DNA of 64,000 bases from positions 6,727,084 through 6,791,083 of the forward strand of contig OX246743.1 in NCBI GenBank assembly GCA_945910005.1, given 5' to 3'. Below, piece by piece: positions 45,301 to 58,830 of the stretch (positions within the stretch are counted from its first letter, which is position 1; the number at the start of each line of letters is the position of its first letter). Origin of the DNA: Isoperla grammatica (lineage: Eukaryota > Arthropoda > Insecta > Plecoptera > Perlodidae). Under the pieces are notes generated by a model. The model was not told where the DNA came from. It ran no database searches and saw nothing but the letters and a program-made list of their open reading frames with translations. The position numbers and the translations under genes were made by a program.

Positions 45301-45798
45301 ACTCGGGAGGCTCTGTAATGAGAGAGACAACGGCCGCTATTGACGACACTTGCTGCTATAGTACGTTCAGTCTTAGACAACACACCGGGCAAACACTGCT
45401 ATAGTACGTACAGTCTTATCTGACGTAGTAGAGGACTCGGGAGGCTCTGTAATGAGAGAGACAACGGCCGCTATTGACGGCACTTGCTGCTATAGTACGT
45501 TCAGTCTTAGACAACACACTGGGCAAACACTGCTATAGTACGTTCAGTCTTAGACAACACACCGGGCAAACACTGCTATAGTACGTTCAGACTTATCTGA
45601 CGTAGTAGAGGACTCGGGAGGCTCTGTAATGAGAGAGACAACGGCCGCTATTGACGACACTTGCTGCTATAGTACGTTCAGTCTTAGACAACACACCGGG
45701 CAAACACTGCTATAGTACGTTCAGTCTTAGACAACACACCGGGCAAACACTGCTTTAGTACGTTCAGTCTTATCTGACGTAGTAGAGGACTCGGGAGG
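42387..45798. repeat. 134-bp satellite array, left block
   Basis: The unit runs from TTATCTGACGTAGTAGAGG through GACTCGGGAGGCTCTGTAAT, GAGAGAGACAGCGGCCGC, TATTGACGACACTTGCTGC and TATAGTACGTTCAGTC, then a 43-bp sub-repeat (GACAACACACCGGGCAAAC...TATAGTACGTTCAGTC). Spacing is 134 bp, or 177 when the sub-repeat is doubled. GCGGCCGC copies dominate up to about 44.6 kb; later copies have ACGGCCGC. A 579-bp higher-order block (three 134s plus one 177) recurs (ACCGGACAA at 42623 and 43202). Confidence 0.97.
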
Positions 45799-45807
45799 CT
45801 CTGTAAT

Positions 45808-47462
45808 GGGTCCATGTAGCTGGCCCCCCCTTTTAATAAATGTACCCATTTTCCACTCGCAATCGTTTGTGCTACGTTTGTGCCGGATTGTGCCGTAAAA
45901 AGTTTCGTTTGTGCTGCCCCCGAAGTACCTATAATAAAGGGGTCTCATAAGGGGGGGCTAACTACATGCCAGCCCCCCTTTTTTTTTAAATCAACTCGAA
46001 ACTGGTGTCAATCGTTTGTGCTACGTTTGTGCCGGATTGTGCCGTAAAAAGTTTTGTTTCTGCCGCTCTTTAAGTGCCCTTAATCAAGGGCTCCAATATG
46101 GGGGGGCTTACTACATACAGCCCCCCCTTTTATTGGAATCAACTCGAAAATGGTGTCATCGTTTGTGCTACGTTTGTGCCGGATTGTGCCGTTAACAGTT
46201 TCGTTTGTGCCGCCCTCAAAGTACCCAAAATAAAGGGGTCAAAAACACAGGACCATGTAGCTGGCCCCCCCTTTTTGTAAATATCCCCATTTTACAATCG
46301 CAATCGTTTGTGCTTCGTTTGTGCTGGATTGTGCCGCAAAAAGTTTTTTTCGGGCTACCACCTGACTAGTTTTAATAAGGGGTAACCCAGTGGGGACCAG
46401 GTAGCTGGCCCCCCCTTTTTGTAAATATCTGCAATTTACAATCGCAATCGTTTGTGCTACGTTTGTGCTGGATTGTGCCGCAAAAAGTTTTTTTCGGGCT
46501 ACCACCTGAATAGCTTTAATGACGAAGCACAAACGATCCTGATTGTAAATTGGGGATATTTACAAAAAGGAAGGCCAGCTACATGGTTCCCTTATTTTGA
46601 CCCCCCTATTTTGGGTACTTCGGGGGCAGCACAAACGAAACTTTTTGCGGCACAATCCAGCACAAACAGCACAAACGATTGCGATTGTAAAACTGGGATA
46701 TTATCAAAAAGGGGGGGCTTGCTACATGGTCCCCACTGGGGTACCCCTCATTAAAGCTACTCAGGTGGTAGCCCGAAAAAAACTTTTTGCGGCACAATCC
46801 AGCACAAACGTAGCACAAACGATTGCGATTGTAAATTGCAGATATTTACAAAAAGGAGGGGCCAGCTACCTGGTACCCACTGCGTTACCCCTTATTAAAG
46901 CTAGTCAGGTGGTAGCCCGAAAAAAACTTTTTGCGGCACAATCCAGCACAAACGAAGCACAAACGATTGCGATTGTAAAATGGGGATATTTACAAAAAGG
47001 GGGGGCCAGCTACATGGTCCTGTGTTTTTGACCCCTTTATTTTGGGTACTTTGAGGGCGGCACAAACGAAACTGTTAACGGCACAATCCGGCACAAACGT
47101 AGCACAAATGATGACACCATTTTCGAGTTGATTCTAATAAAAGGGGGGGCTGCATGTAGTTAGCCCCCCCATATTGGAGCCCTTGATTAAGGGCACTTAA
47201 AGAGCGGCAGAAACAAAACTTTTTACGGCACAATCCGGCACAAACGTAGCACAAACGATTGACACCAGTTTCGAGTTGATTTAAAAAAAAGGGGGGGCTG
47301 GCATGTAGTTAGCCCCCCCTTATGAGACCCCTTTATTATAGGTACTTCGGGGGCAGCACAAACGAAACTTTTTACGGCACAATCCGGCACAAACGTAGCA
47401 CAAACGATTGCGAGTGGAAAATGGGTACATTTATTAAAAGGGGGGGCCAGCTACATGGACCC
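45808..47462. mobile_element. Foldback/Mutator-like element with ~700-bp internally repeated inverted arms
   Basis: The element starts GGGTCCATGTAGCTGG and ends with the exact reverse complement. It is flanked by CTCTGTAAT on both sides (45799-45807 and 47463-47471), a 9-bp target duplication in satellite sequence. Left arm 45808 to about 46530 and right arm about 46735-47462 are inverted. Each arm is built of ~145-bp modules with CAATCGTTTGTGCTACG and GTGCCG.AAAAAGTTT, separated by seven-C or seven-G tracts (left at 45860, 46009, 46157, 46301, 46445; inverted at 46526, 46670, 46810, 46955, 47101, 47250, 47402). Internally repeated long arms plus 9-bp duplications are the hallmark of Drosophila Foldback and some Mutator-like elements. 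No transposase frame is inside. Confidence 0.9.
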
Positions 47463-50400
47463 CTCTGTAATGAGAGAGACAACGGCCGCTATTGACGACA
47501 CTTGCTGCTATAGTACGTTAGTCTTAGACAACACACCGGGCAAACACTGCTATAGTACGTACAGTCTTATCTGACGTAGTAGAGGACTCGGGAGGCTCTG
47601 TAATGAGAGAGACAACGGCCGCTATTGACGACACTTGCTGCTTTAATACGTTCAGTCTTAGACAACACACCGGGCAGACACTGCTAAAGTACGTTCAGTC
47701 TTATCTGACGTAGTAGAGGACTCGGGAGGCTCTGTAATGAGAGAGACAACGGCCGCTATTGACGACACTTGCTGCTATAGTACGTCCAGTCTTAGACAAC
47801 ACACCGAGCAAACACTGCTATAGTACGTTCAGTCTTATCTGACGTAGTAGAGGACTCGGGAGGCTCTGTAATGAGAGAGACAACGGCCGCTATTGACGAC
47901 ACTTGCTGCTATAGTACGTTTAGTCTTAGACAACACACCGGACAAACACTGCTATAGTACGTTCAGTCTTAGGCAACACACCGGGCAAACACTGCTATAG
48001 TACGTTCAGTCTTATCTGACGTAAAAGAGGACTCGGGAGGCTCTGTAATGAGAGAGACAACGGCCGCTATTGACGACACTTGCTGCTATAGTACGTTCAG
48101 TCTTAGACAACACACCGAGCAAACACTGCTATAGTACGTTCAGTCTTATCTGACGTAGTAGAGGACTCGGGAGGCTCTGTAATGAGAGAGACAACGGCCG
48201 CTATTGACGACACTTGCTGCTATAGTACGTCCAGTCTTAGACAACACACCGAGCAAACACTGCTATAGTACGTTCAGTCTTATCTGACGTAAAAGAGGAC
48301 TCGGGAGGCTCTGTAATGAGAGAGACAACGGCCGCTATTGACGACACTTGCTGCTATAGTACGTTCAGTCTTAGACAACACACCGAGCAAACACTGCTAT
48401 AGTACGTTCAGTCTTATCTGACGTAGTAGAGGACTCGGGAGGCTCTGTAATGAGAGAGACAACGGCCGCTATTGACGACACTTGCTGCTATAGTACGTCC
48501 AGTCTTAGACAACACACCGGACAAACACTGCTATAGCACGTTCAGTCTTAGGCAACACACCGGGCAAACACTGCTATAGTACGTTCAGTCTTATCTGACG
48601 TAAAAGAGGACTCGGGAGGCTCTGTAATGAGAGAGACAACGGCCGCTATTGACGACACTTGCTGCTATAGTACGTTCAGTCTTAGACAACACACCGAGCA
48701 AACACTGCTATAGTACGTTCAGTCTTATCTGACGTAGTAGAGGACTCGGGAGGCTCTGTAATGAGAGAGACAACGGCCGCTATTGACGACACTTGCTGCT
48801 ATAGTACGTTCAGTCTTAGACAACACACTGGACAAACACTGCTATAGTACGTTCAGTCTTAGGCAACACACCGGGCAAACACTGCTATAGTACGTTCAGT
48901 CTTATCTGACGTAGTAGAGGACTCGGGAGGCTCTGTAATGAGAGAGACAACGGCCGCTATTGACGACACTTGCTGCTATAGTACGTTCAGTCTTAGACAA
49001 CACACCGGACAAACACTGCTATAGTACGTTCAGTCTTAGGCAACACACCGGGCAAACACTGCTATAGTACGTTCAGACTTATCTGACGTAGTAGAGGACT
49101 CGGGAGGCTCTGTAATGAGAGAGACAACGGCCGCTATTGACGACACTTGCTGCTATAGTACGTTCAGTCTTAGACAACACACCGAGCAAACACTGCTATA
49201 GTACGTTCAGTCTTATCTGACGTAGTAGAGGACTCGGGAGGCTCTGTAATGAGAGAGACAACGGCCGCTATTGACGACACTTGCTGCTATAGTACGTGCA
49301 GTCTCAGACAACACACCGGGCAAACACTGCTATAGTACGTTCAGTCTTATCTGACGTAGTAGAGGACTCGGGAGGCTCTGTAATGAGAGAGACAACGGCC
49401 GCTATTGACGACACTTGCTGCTATAGTACGTTCAGTCTTAGACAACACACCGGACAAACACTGCTATAGTACGTTCAGTCTTAGGCAACACACCGGGCAA
49501 ACACTGCTATAGTACGTTCAGTCTTATCTGACGTAGTAGAGGACTCGGGAGGCTCTGTAATGAGAGAGACAACGGCCGCTATTGACGACACTTGCTGCTA
49601 TAGTACGTTCAGTCTAAGACAACACACCGGGCAGACACTGCTATAGTACGTTCAGTCCTATCTGACGTAGAAGAGGACTCGGGAGGCCCTGTAATGAGAG
49701 AGACAACGGCCGCTATTGACGACACTTGCTGCTATAGTACGTACAGTCTTAGACAACACACCGGACAAACACTGCTATAGTACGTTCAGTCTTATCTGAC
49801 GTAGTAGAGGACTCGGGAGGCTCTGTAATGAGAGAGACAACGGCCGCTATTGACGACACTTGCTGCTATAGTACGTTCAGTCTAAGACAACACACCGGGC
49901 AGACACTGCTATAGTACGTTCAGTCCTATCTGACGTAGAAGAGGACTCGGGAGGCTCTGTAATGAGAGAGAGAACGGCCGCTATTGACGACACTTGCTGC
50001 TATAGTACGTTCAGTCTTAGACAACACACCGGACAAACACTGCTATAGTACGTTCAGTCTTAGGCAACACACCGGGCAAACACTGCTATAGTACGTTCAG
50101 TCTTATCTGACGTAGTAGAGGACTCGGGAGGCTCTGTAATGAGAGAGACAACGGCCGCTATTGACGACACTTGCTGCTATAGTACGTTCAGTCTTAGACA
50201 ACACACCGAGCAAACACTGCTATAGTACGTTCAGTCTTATCTGACGTAGTAGAGGACTCGGGAGGCTCTGTAATGAGAGAGACAACGGCCGCTATTGACG
50301 ACACTTGCTGCTATAGAACGTTCAGTCTTAGACAACACACCGGACAAACACTGCTATAGTACGTTCAGTCTTAGGCAACACACCGGGCAAACACTGCTAT

Positions 50401-53400
50401 AGTACGTTCAGACTTATCTGACGTAGTAGAGGACTCGGGAGGCTCTGTAATGAGAGAGACAACGGCCGCTATTGACGACACTTGCTGCTATAGTACGTTC
50501 AGTCTTAGACAACACACCGAGCAAACACTGCTATAGTACGTTCAGTCTTATCTGACGTAGTAGAGGACTCGGGAGGCTCTGTAATGAGAGAGACAACGGC
50601 CGCTATTGACGACACTTGCTGCTATAGTACGTGCAGTCTCAGACAACACACCGGGCAAACACTGCTATAGTACGTTCAGTCTTATCTGACGTAGTAGAGG
50701 ACTCGGGAGGCTCTGTAATGAGAGAGACAACGGCCGCTATTGACGACACTTGCTGCTATAGTACGTTCAGTCTTAGACAACACACCGGACAAACACTGCT
50801 ATAGTACGTTCAGTCTTAGGCAACACACCGGGCAAACACTGCTATAGTACGTTCAGTCTTATCTGACGTAGTAGAGGACTCGGGAGGCTCTGTAATGAGA
50901 GAGACAACGGCCGCTATTGACGACACTTGCTGCTATAGTACGTTCAGTCTAAGACAACACACCGGGCAGACACTGCTATAGTACGTTCAGTCCTATCTGA
51001 CGTAGAAGAGGACTCGGGAGGCCCTGTAATGAGAGAGACAACGGCCGCTATTGACGACACTTGCTGCTATAGTACGTTCAGTCTTAGACAACACACCGGA
51101 CAAACACTGCTATAGTACGTTCAGTCTTAGGCAACACACCGGGCAAACACTGCTATAGTACGTTCAGTCTTATCTGACGTAGTAGAGGACTCGGGAGGCT
51201 CTGTAATGAGAGAGACAACGGCCGCTATTGACGACACTTGCTGCTATAGTACGTTCAGTCTAAGACAACACACCGGGCAGACACTGCTATAGTACGTTCA
51301 GTCCTATCTGACGTAGAAGAGGACTCGGGAGGCTCTGTAATGAGAGAGACAACGGCCGCTATTGACGACACTTGCTGCTATAGTACGTTCAGTCTTAGAC
51401 AACACACCGGACAAACACTGCTATAGTACGTTCAGTCTTAGGCAACACACCGGGCAAACACTGCTATAGTACATTCAGTCTTATCTGACGTAGTAGAGGA
51501 CTCGGGAGGCTCTGTAATGAGAGAGACAACGGCCGCTATTGACGACACTTTCTGCTATAGTACGTTCAGTCTTAGACAACACACCGAGCAAACACTGCTA
51601 TAGTACGTTCAGTCTTATCTGACGTAGTAGAGGACTCGGGAGGCTCTGTAATGAGAGAGACAACGGCCGCTATTGACGACACTTGCTGCTATAGTACGTT
51701 CAGTCTTAGACAACACACCGGACAAACACTGCTATAGTACGTTCAGTCTTAGGCAACACACCGGGCAAACACTGCTATAGTACGTTCAGACTTATCTGAC
51801 GTAGTAGAGGACTCGGGAGGCTCTGTAATGAGAGAGACAACGGCCGCTATTGACGACACTTGCTGCTATAGTACGTTCAGTCTTAGACAACACACCGAGC
51901 AAACACTGCTATAGTACGTTCAGTCTTATCTGACGTAGAAGAGGACTCGGGAGGCTCTGTAATGAGAGAGACAACGGCCGCTATTGACGACACTTGCTGA
52001 TATAGTACGTGCAGTCTCAGACAACACACCGGGCAAACACTGCTATAGTACGTTCAGTCTTATCTGACGTAGTAGAGGACTCGGGAGGCTCTGTAATGAG
52101 AGAGACAACGGCCGCTATTGACGACACTTGCTGCTATAGAACGTTCAGTCTTAGACAACACACCGGACAAACACTGCTATAGTACGTTCAGTCTTAGGCA
52201 ACACACCGGGCAAACACTGCTATAGTACGTTCAGTCTTATCTGACGTAGTAGAGGACTCGGGAGGCTCTGTAATGAGAGAGACAACGGCCGCTATTGACG
52301 ACACTTGCTGCCATAGTACGTTCAGTCTTAGACAACACACCGGGCAGACACTGCTATAGTACGTTCAGTCTTATCTGACGTAGTAGAGGACTCGGGAGGC
52401 TCTGTAATGAGAGAGACAACGGCCGCTATTGACGACACTTGCTGCCATAGTACGTTCAGTCTTATCTGACGTAGTAGAGGACTCGGGAGGCTCTGTAAAG
52501 AGAGAGACAACGGCCGCTATTGACGACACTTGCTGCTATAGTACGTTCAGTCTTAGACAACACACCGGGCAAACACTGCTATAGTACGTTCAGTCTTATC
52601 TGACGTAGTAGAGGACTCGGGAGGCTCTGTAATGAGAGAGACAACGGCCGCTATTGACGACACTTGCTGCTATAGTACGTTCAGTCTTAGACAACACACC
52701 GGGCAAACACTGCTATAGTACGTTCAGTCTTATCTGACGTAGTAGAGGACTCGGGAGGCTCTGTAAAGAGAGAGACAACGGCCGCTATTGACGACACTTG
52801 CTGCTATAGTACGTTCAGTCTTAGACAACACACCGGGCAAACACTGCTATAGTACGTTCAGTCTTAGACAACACACGGGGCAACACTGTTATAGTACGTT
52901 CAGTCTTAGACAACACACCGGGCAACACTGTTATAGTACGTTCAGTCTTAGACAACACACGGGGCAAACACTGCTATAGTACGTTCAGTCTTATCTGACG
53001 TAGTAGAGGACTCGGGAGGCTCTGTAATGAGAGAGACAACGGCCGCTATTGACGACAATTGCTGCTATAGTACGTTCAGTCTTAGACAACACACCGGGCA
53101 AACACTGCTATAGTACGTTCAGTCTTAGAAAACACACCGGACAAACACTGCTATAGTACGTTCAGTCTTAGACAACACACCGGGCAAACACTGCTATAGA
53201 ACGTTCAGTCTTAGCCAACACACCGGGCAAACACTGCTATAGTACGTTCAGTCCTAGACAACACACCGGGCAAACACTGCTATAGTACGTTCAGTCTTAG
53301 ACAACATACCGGGCAAACACTGCTATAGTACGTTCAGTCTTATCTGACGGAGTAGAGGACTCGGGAGGCTCTGTAATGAGAGAGACAACGGCCGCTATTG

Positions 53401-56400
53401 ACGACACTTGCTGCTATAGTACGTTCAGTCTTAGACAACACACCGGGCAAACACTGCTATAGTACGTTCAGTCTTATCTGACGTAGTAGAGGACTAGGAA
53501 GGCTCTGTAATGAGAGAGACAATGGCCGCTATTGACGGCACTTGCTGCTATAGTACGTTCAGGCTTAGACAACACACCGGGCCAACACTGCTATAGCACG
53601 TTCAGTCTTATCTGACGTAGTAGAGGACTCGGGAGGCTCTGTAATGAGAGAGACAACGGCCGCTATTGACGACACTTGCTGCTATAGTTCGTTCAGTCTT
53701 AGACAACACACCGGGCAGACACTGCTATAGTACGTTCAGTCTTAGACAACACACCGGGCAAACACTGCTATGGCACGTTTAGTCTTATCTGACGTAGTAG
53801 AGGACTCGGGAGGTTCTGTAATGAGAGAGACAACGGCCGCTATTGACGACACTTGCTGCTATAGTACGTTCAGTCTTTGACAACACACCGGGCAAACACT
53901 GCTATAGTACGTTCAGTCTTAGACAACACACGGGGCAAACACTGCTATAGTACGTTCAGTCTTATCTGACGTAGTAGAGGACTCGGGAGGCTCTGTAATG
54001 AGAGAGACAACGGCCGCTATTGACGACACTTGCTGCTAAAGTACGTTCAGTCTTAGACAACACACCGGGCAAACACTGCTATAGTACGTTCAGTCTTAGA
54101 AAACACACCGGGCAAACACTGCTATAGTACGTTCAGTCTTAGACAACACACCGGGCAAACACTGCTATAGAACGTTCAGTCTTAGCCAACACACCGGGCA
54201 AACACTGCTATAGTACGTTCAGTCCTAGACAACACACCGGGCAAACACTGCTATAGAACGTTCAGTCTTAGCCAACACACCGGGCAAACACTGCTATAGT
54301 ACGTTCAGTCTTAGCAAATACACCGGGCAAACACTGCTATAGTACGTTCAGTCTTAGACAACATACCGGGCAAACACTGCTATAGTACGCTCAGTCTTAT
54401 CTGACGTAGTAGAAGACTCGGGAGGCTCTATAATGAGAGAGACAACGGCCGCTATTGACGACACTTGCTGCTATAGTACGTTCAGTCTTAGACAACACAC
54501 CGGGCAAACACTGCTATAGTACGTTCAGTCTTATCTGACGTAGTAGAGGACTAGGAAGGCTCTGTAATGAGAGAGACAATGGCCGCTTTTGACGACATTT
54601 GCTGCTGTAGTACGTTCAGGCTTAGACAACACACCGGGCCAACACTGCTATAGCACGTTCAGTCTTATCTGACGTAGTAGAGGACTCGGGAGGCTCTGTA
54701 ATGAGAGAGACAACGGCCGCTATTGACGACACTTGCTGCTATAGTTCATTCAGTCTTAGACAACACACCGGGCAGACACTGCTATAGTACGTTCAGTCTT
54801 AGACAACACACCGGGCAAACACTGCTATGGCACGTTTAGTCTTATCTGACGTAGTAGAGGACTCGGGAGGCTCTGAAATGAGAGGGACAACGGCCGCTAT
54901 TGACGACACTTGCTGCTATAGTACGTTCAGTCTTAGACAACACACCGGGCAAACACTGCTATAGTACGTTCAGTCTTATCTGATGTAGTAGAGGACTCGG
55001 GAGGCTCTGTAATGAGAGAGACAACGGCCGCTATTGACGACACTTGCTGCTATAGTACGTTCAGTCTTATAGACAACACACCGGGCAAACACTGCTATAG
55101 TACGTTCAGTCTTAGACAACACACCGGGCAAACACTGCTATAGTACGTTCAGTCTTATCTGACGTAGTAGAGGACTCGGGAGGCTCTGTAATGAGAGAGA
55201 CAACGGCCGCTATTGACGACACTTGCTGCTATAGTACGTTCAGTCTTAGACAACACACCGAGCAAACACTGCTATAGTACGTTCAGTCTTATCTGACGTA
55301 GTAGAGGACTCGGGAGGCTCTGTAATGAGAGAGACAACGGCCGCTATTGACGACACTTGCTGCTATAGTATGTTCAGTCTTAGACAACACACCGGACAAA
55401 CACTGCTATAGTACGTTCAGTCTTAGGCAACACACCGGGCAAACACTGCTATAGTACGTTCAGACTTATCTGACGTAGTAGAGGACTCGGGAGGCTCTGT
55501 AATGAGAGAGACAACGGCCGCTATTGACGACACTTGCTGCTATAGTACGTTCAGTCTTAGACAACACACCGAGCAAACACTGCTATAGTACGTTCAGTCT
55601 TATCTGACGTAGAAGAGGACTCGGGAGGCTCTGTAATGAGAGAGACAACGGCCGCTATTGACGACACTTGCTGATATAGTACGTGCAGTCTCAGACAACA
55701 CACCGGGCAAACACTGCTATAGTACGTTCAGTCTTATCTGACGTAGTAGAGGACTCGGGAGGCTCTGTAATGAGAGAGACAACGGCCGCTATTGACGACA
55801 CTTGCTGCTATAGTACGTTCAGTCTTAGACAACACACCGGACAAACACTGCTATAGTACGTTCAGTCTTAGGCAACACACCGGGCAAACACTGCTATAGT
55901 ACGTTCAGTCTTATCTGACGTAGTAGAGGACTCGGGAGGCTCTGTAATGAGAGAGACAACGGCCGCTATTGACGACACTTGCTGCCATAGTACGTTCAGT
56001 CTTATCTGACGTAGTAGAGGACTCGGGAGGCTCTGTAATGAGAGAGACAACGGCCGCTATTGACGACACTTGCTGCCATAGTACGTTCAGTCTTAGACAA
56101 CACACCGGGCAGACACTGCTATAGTACGTTCAGTCTTATCTGACGTAGTAGAGGACTCGGGAGGCTCTGTAATGAGAGAGACAACGGCCGCTATTGACGA
56201 CACTTTCTGCTATAGTACGTTCAGTCTTAGACAACACACCTGGCCAACACTGCTATAGCACGTTCAGTCTTATCTGACGTAGTAGAGGACTCGGGAGGCT
56301 CTGTAAAGAGAGAGACAACGGCCGCTATTGACAACACTTGCTGCTATAGTACGTTCAGTCTTAGACAACACACCGGGCAAACACTGCTATAGTACGTTCA

Positions 56401-57710
56401 GTCTTATCTGACGTAGTAGAGGACTCGGGAGGCTCTGTAATGAGAGAGACAACGGCCACTATTGACGACACTTGCTGCCATAGTACGTTCAGTCTTATCT
56501 GACGTAGTAGAGGACTCGGGAGGCTCTGTAATGAGAGAGACAACGGCCACTATTGACGACACTTGCTGCCATAGTACGTTCAGTCTTATCTGACGTAGTA
56601 GAGGACTCGGGAGGCTCTGTAAAGAGAGAGACAACGGCCGCTATTGACGACACTTGCTGCTATAGTACGTTCAGTCTTAGACAACACACCGGGCAGACAC
56701 TGCTATAGTACGTTCAGTCTTAGACAACACACCGGGCAAACACTGCTATAGTACGTTCAGTCTTATCTGGCGTAGTAGAGGACTCGGGAGGCTCTGTAAT
56801 GAGAGAGACAACGGCCGCTATTGACGACACTTGCTGCTATAGTACGTTCAGTCTTAGACAACACACCTGGCAAACACTGCTATAGTACGTTCAGTCTTAT
56901 CTGGCGTAGTAGAGGACTCGGGAGGCTCTGTAATGAGAGAGACAACGGTCGCTATTGACGACACTTGCTGCTATAGTACGTTCAGTCTTAGACAACACAC
57001 CGGGCAAACACTGCTAAAGTACGTTCAGTCTTATCTGACGTAGTAGAGGACTCGGGAGGCTCTGTAATGAGAGAGACAACGGCGGCTATTGACGACACTT
57101 GCTGCTATAGTACGTTCAGTCTTAGACAACACACCGGGCAAACACCGCTATAGTACGTTCAGTCTTATCTGACGTAGTAGAGGACTCGTGAGGCTCTGTA
57201 ATGAGAGAGACAACGGCCGCTATTGACGACACTTGCTGCTATAGTACGTTCAGTCTTAGACAACACGAGGCAAACACTGCTATAGTTTGTTCAGTCTTAT
57301 CTGACGTAGTAGAGGACTCGGGAGGCTCTGTAATGAGAGAGACAACGGCCGCTATTGACGACACTTGCTGCTATAGTACGTTCAGTCTTAGACAACACAG
57401 TGGGCAAACACTGCTATAGTACGTTCAGTCTTATCTGACGTAGTAGAGGACTCGGGAGGCTCTGTAATGAGAGAGACAACGGCTGCTATTGGCGACACTT
57501 GCTGCTATAGTACGTTAAGTCCTAGACAACACACCGGGCAAACACTGCTATAGTACGTTCAGTCTTATCTGACGTAGTAGAGGACTCGGGAGGCTCTGTA
57601 ATGAGAGAGACAACGGCGGCTATTGACGATACTTGCTGCTATAGTACGTTCAGTCTTAGACATCACACCGGGCAAACACTGCTATAGTACGTTAAGTCTT
57701 AGATATTACG
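47463..57710. repeat. 134-bp satellite array, right block
   Basis: Continuation of the 42387 satellite, mostly with AACGGCCGC. The 43-bp sub-repeat varies from one to seven or so copies per unit (runs near 52830-52980, 53090-53340 and 54040-54400). A GTGCAGTCTCAGACAAC variant recurs at 49297, 50631, 52009 and 55683, giving 1334- and 1378-bp higher-order spacing. Some units near 52440, 55990 and 56480 lack the sub-repeat (about 91 bp). About 85-90 main units in both blocks. Short frames throughout are artefacts. Confidence 0.97.
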
Positions 57711-57860
57711 ACCGGGAAAAACAGTGACACACGTTGCATAGTACGTGTTGTTTTTAGACCGTTAGAAAACACACCGTGAAAAACATTCATACACGCGAAT
57801 ATAGTACGTTCGTTTTTGGACAACACACTGAAATACTGAACATTAACAACAACAGCTGGT
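57711..57860. repeat. decayed satellite units at right edge
   Basis: ATAGTACGT and CAACACAC words recur at wider spacing (57738, 57800) in strongly diverged sequence, with TTTTTAGAC replacing TCTTAGAC. They look like old relatives of the 43-bp sub-repeat left outside the homogenised array. Confidence 0.7.
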
Positions 57861-58726
57861 TGGCTGAAACACCATAAATATATTAATGAAACAAACGAAT
57901 CTATTTCGGAAGCTTTTACGTCTGGAGTCAACTACACCAACAAGGTTTCCTTATGTTAATGAGTCAAAGGGTAGAAATAACCCAAAGTTTCGCTCATATT
58001 GCAACGGGTTTCTTTAGGGACCTTTAGATAGTGTTGACACTTATATCAACTGCTGTCACAAATGAAACTCTGGTCAGTGTTGCCACGTTACCCAGATATT
58101 CGCTAAGGACCGACAGGGTATAAGAGAATAATAGACACTGGTGTTATTTGCTATATATCTATCCTTTGTGTGTTTATATTCTTTATATACTTTATATTCT
58201 TTATATACAATTCTTTATATACATCCAAGATTGTATGGGTGGGTAATTATCAGCAGAGTCGGTAAAGAAGATCTCCTTTCTTTATTGACTTTAGTAACAA
58301 CAGATAAGAGACAAGCAGCGGTAACACTGCTACAAGTCGCGACAACTGCTGCTATTCCCTGAAGGTCCGCACGTCCAAGGTCTTCATGTCTCTATCATGG
58401 TTTCTCCTCACACGAGACGTATCGTGTAGGTCACCCCCCTCAGCGCGAACAACTCCCACCAAGCCACTCTTCTTAGCGTATCTTATCCGAGTCTCGGGCT
58501 TTCACCTCTCCCTTTGTATTGACGCCTACGGGAAATTGCTTCCTAGCGTGTTTTGTTAAGAGTCTTTAGAAAGAATGCACTTTGTCTATCAGACTGTGGC
58601 AGGTTTCAGCAGACATGACATGCCGGTCCAATGGTGTTGTTCACTTTCAATCTCGGCCCAAATTACTAGGTGACAAGTAGCGGTTGACAGGTCGGGTAGC
58701 AGGCTGGATGGATACATGGTTGACAC
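57861..58726. other. unassigned sequence
   Basis: No gene. TTCTTTATATAC-type words repeat four times at 58179-58224. The 58260-58600 stretch is GC-richer and could be LTR- or UTR-like, but nothing defines it. Confidence 0.4.
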
Positions 58727-58830
58727 CAGAGCTGGGCAAAATACTCAAATATTTGTATTTTAGAAACAAAATACAAAATAAAGATGTTTTACATACAAAA
58801 TACAAGATACTTTTAGAAACATGTTACATT
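58727..58830 (+). mobile_element. possible hAT-type transposon end (solo)
   Basis: CAGAGCTGGGCAAAATACTC, then ATATTTGTATTT and many ATACAAAATA words, resembles the ends of common insect hAT MITEs that start CAG and have GGGCAAAATAC. No partner end (GCCCAGCTCTG) was found within 2 kb, so this is a fragment if real. Confidence 0.4.

Noticed and set aside
46239..47031. 97-144-codon frames in the foldback element
   Set aside because: They follow the mirrored modules on both strands (AAQSSTNVAQTIAIV repeats) and have no transposase motif.
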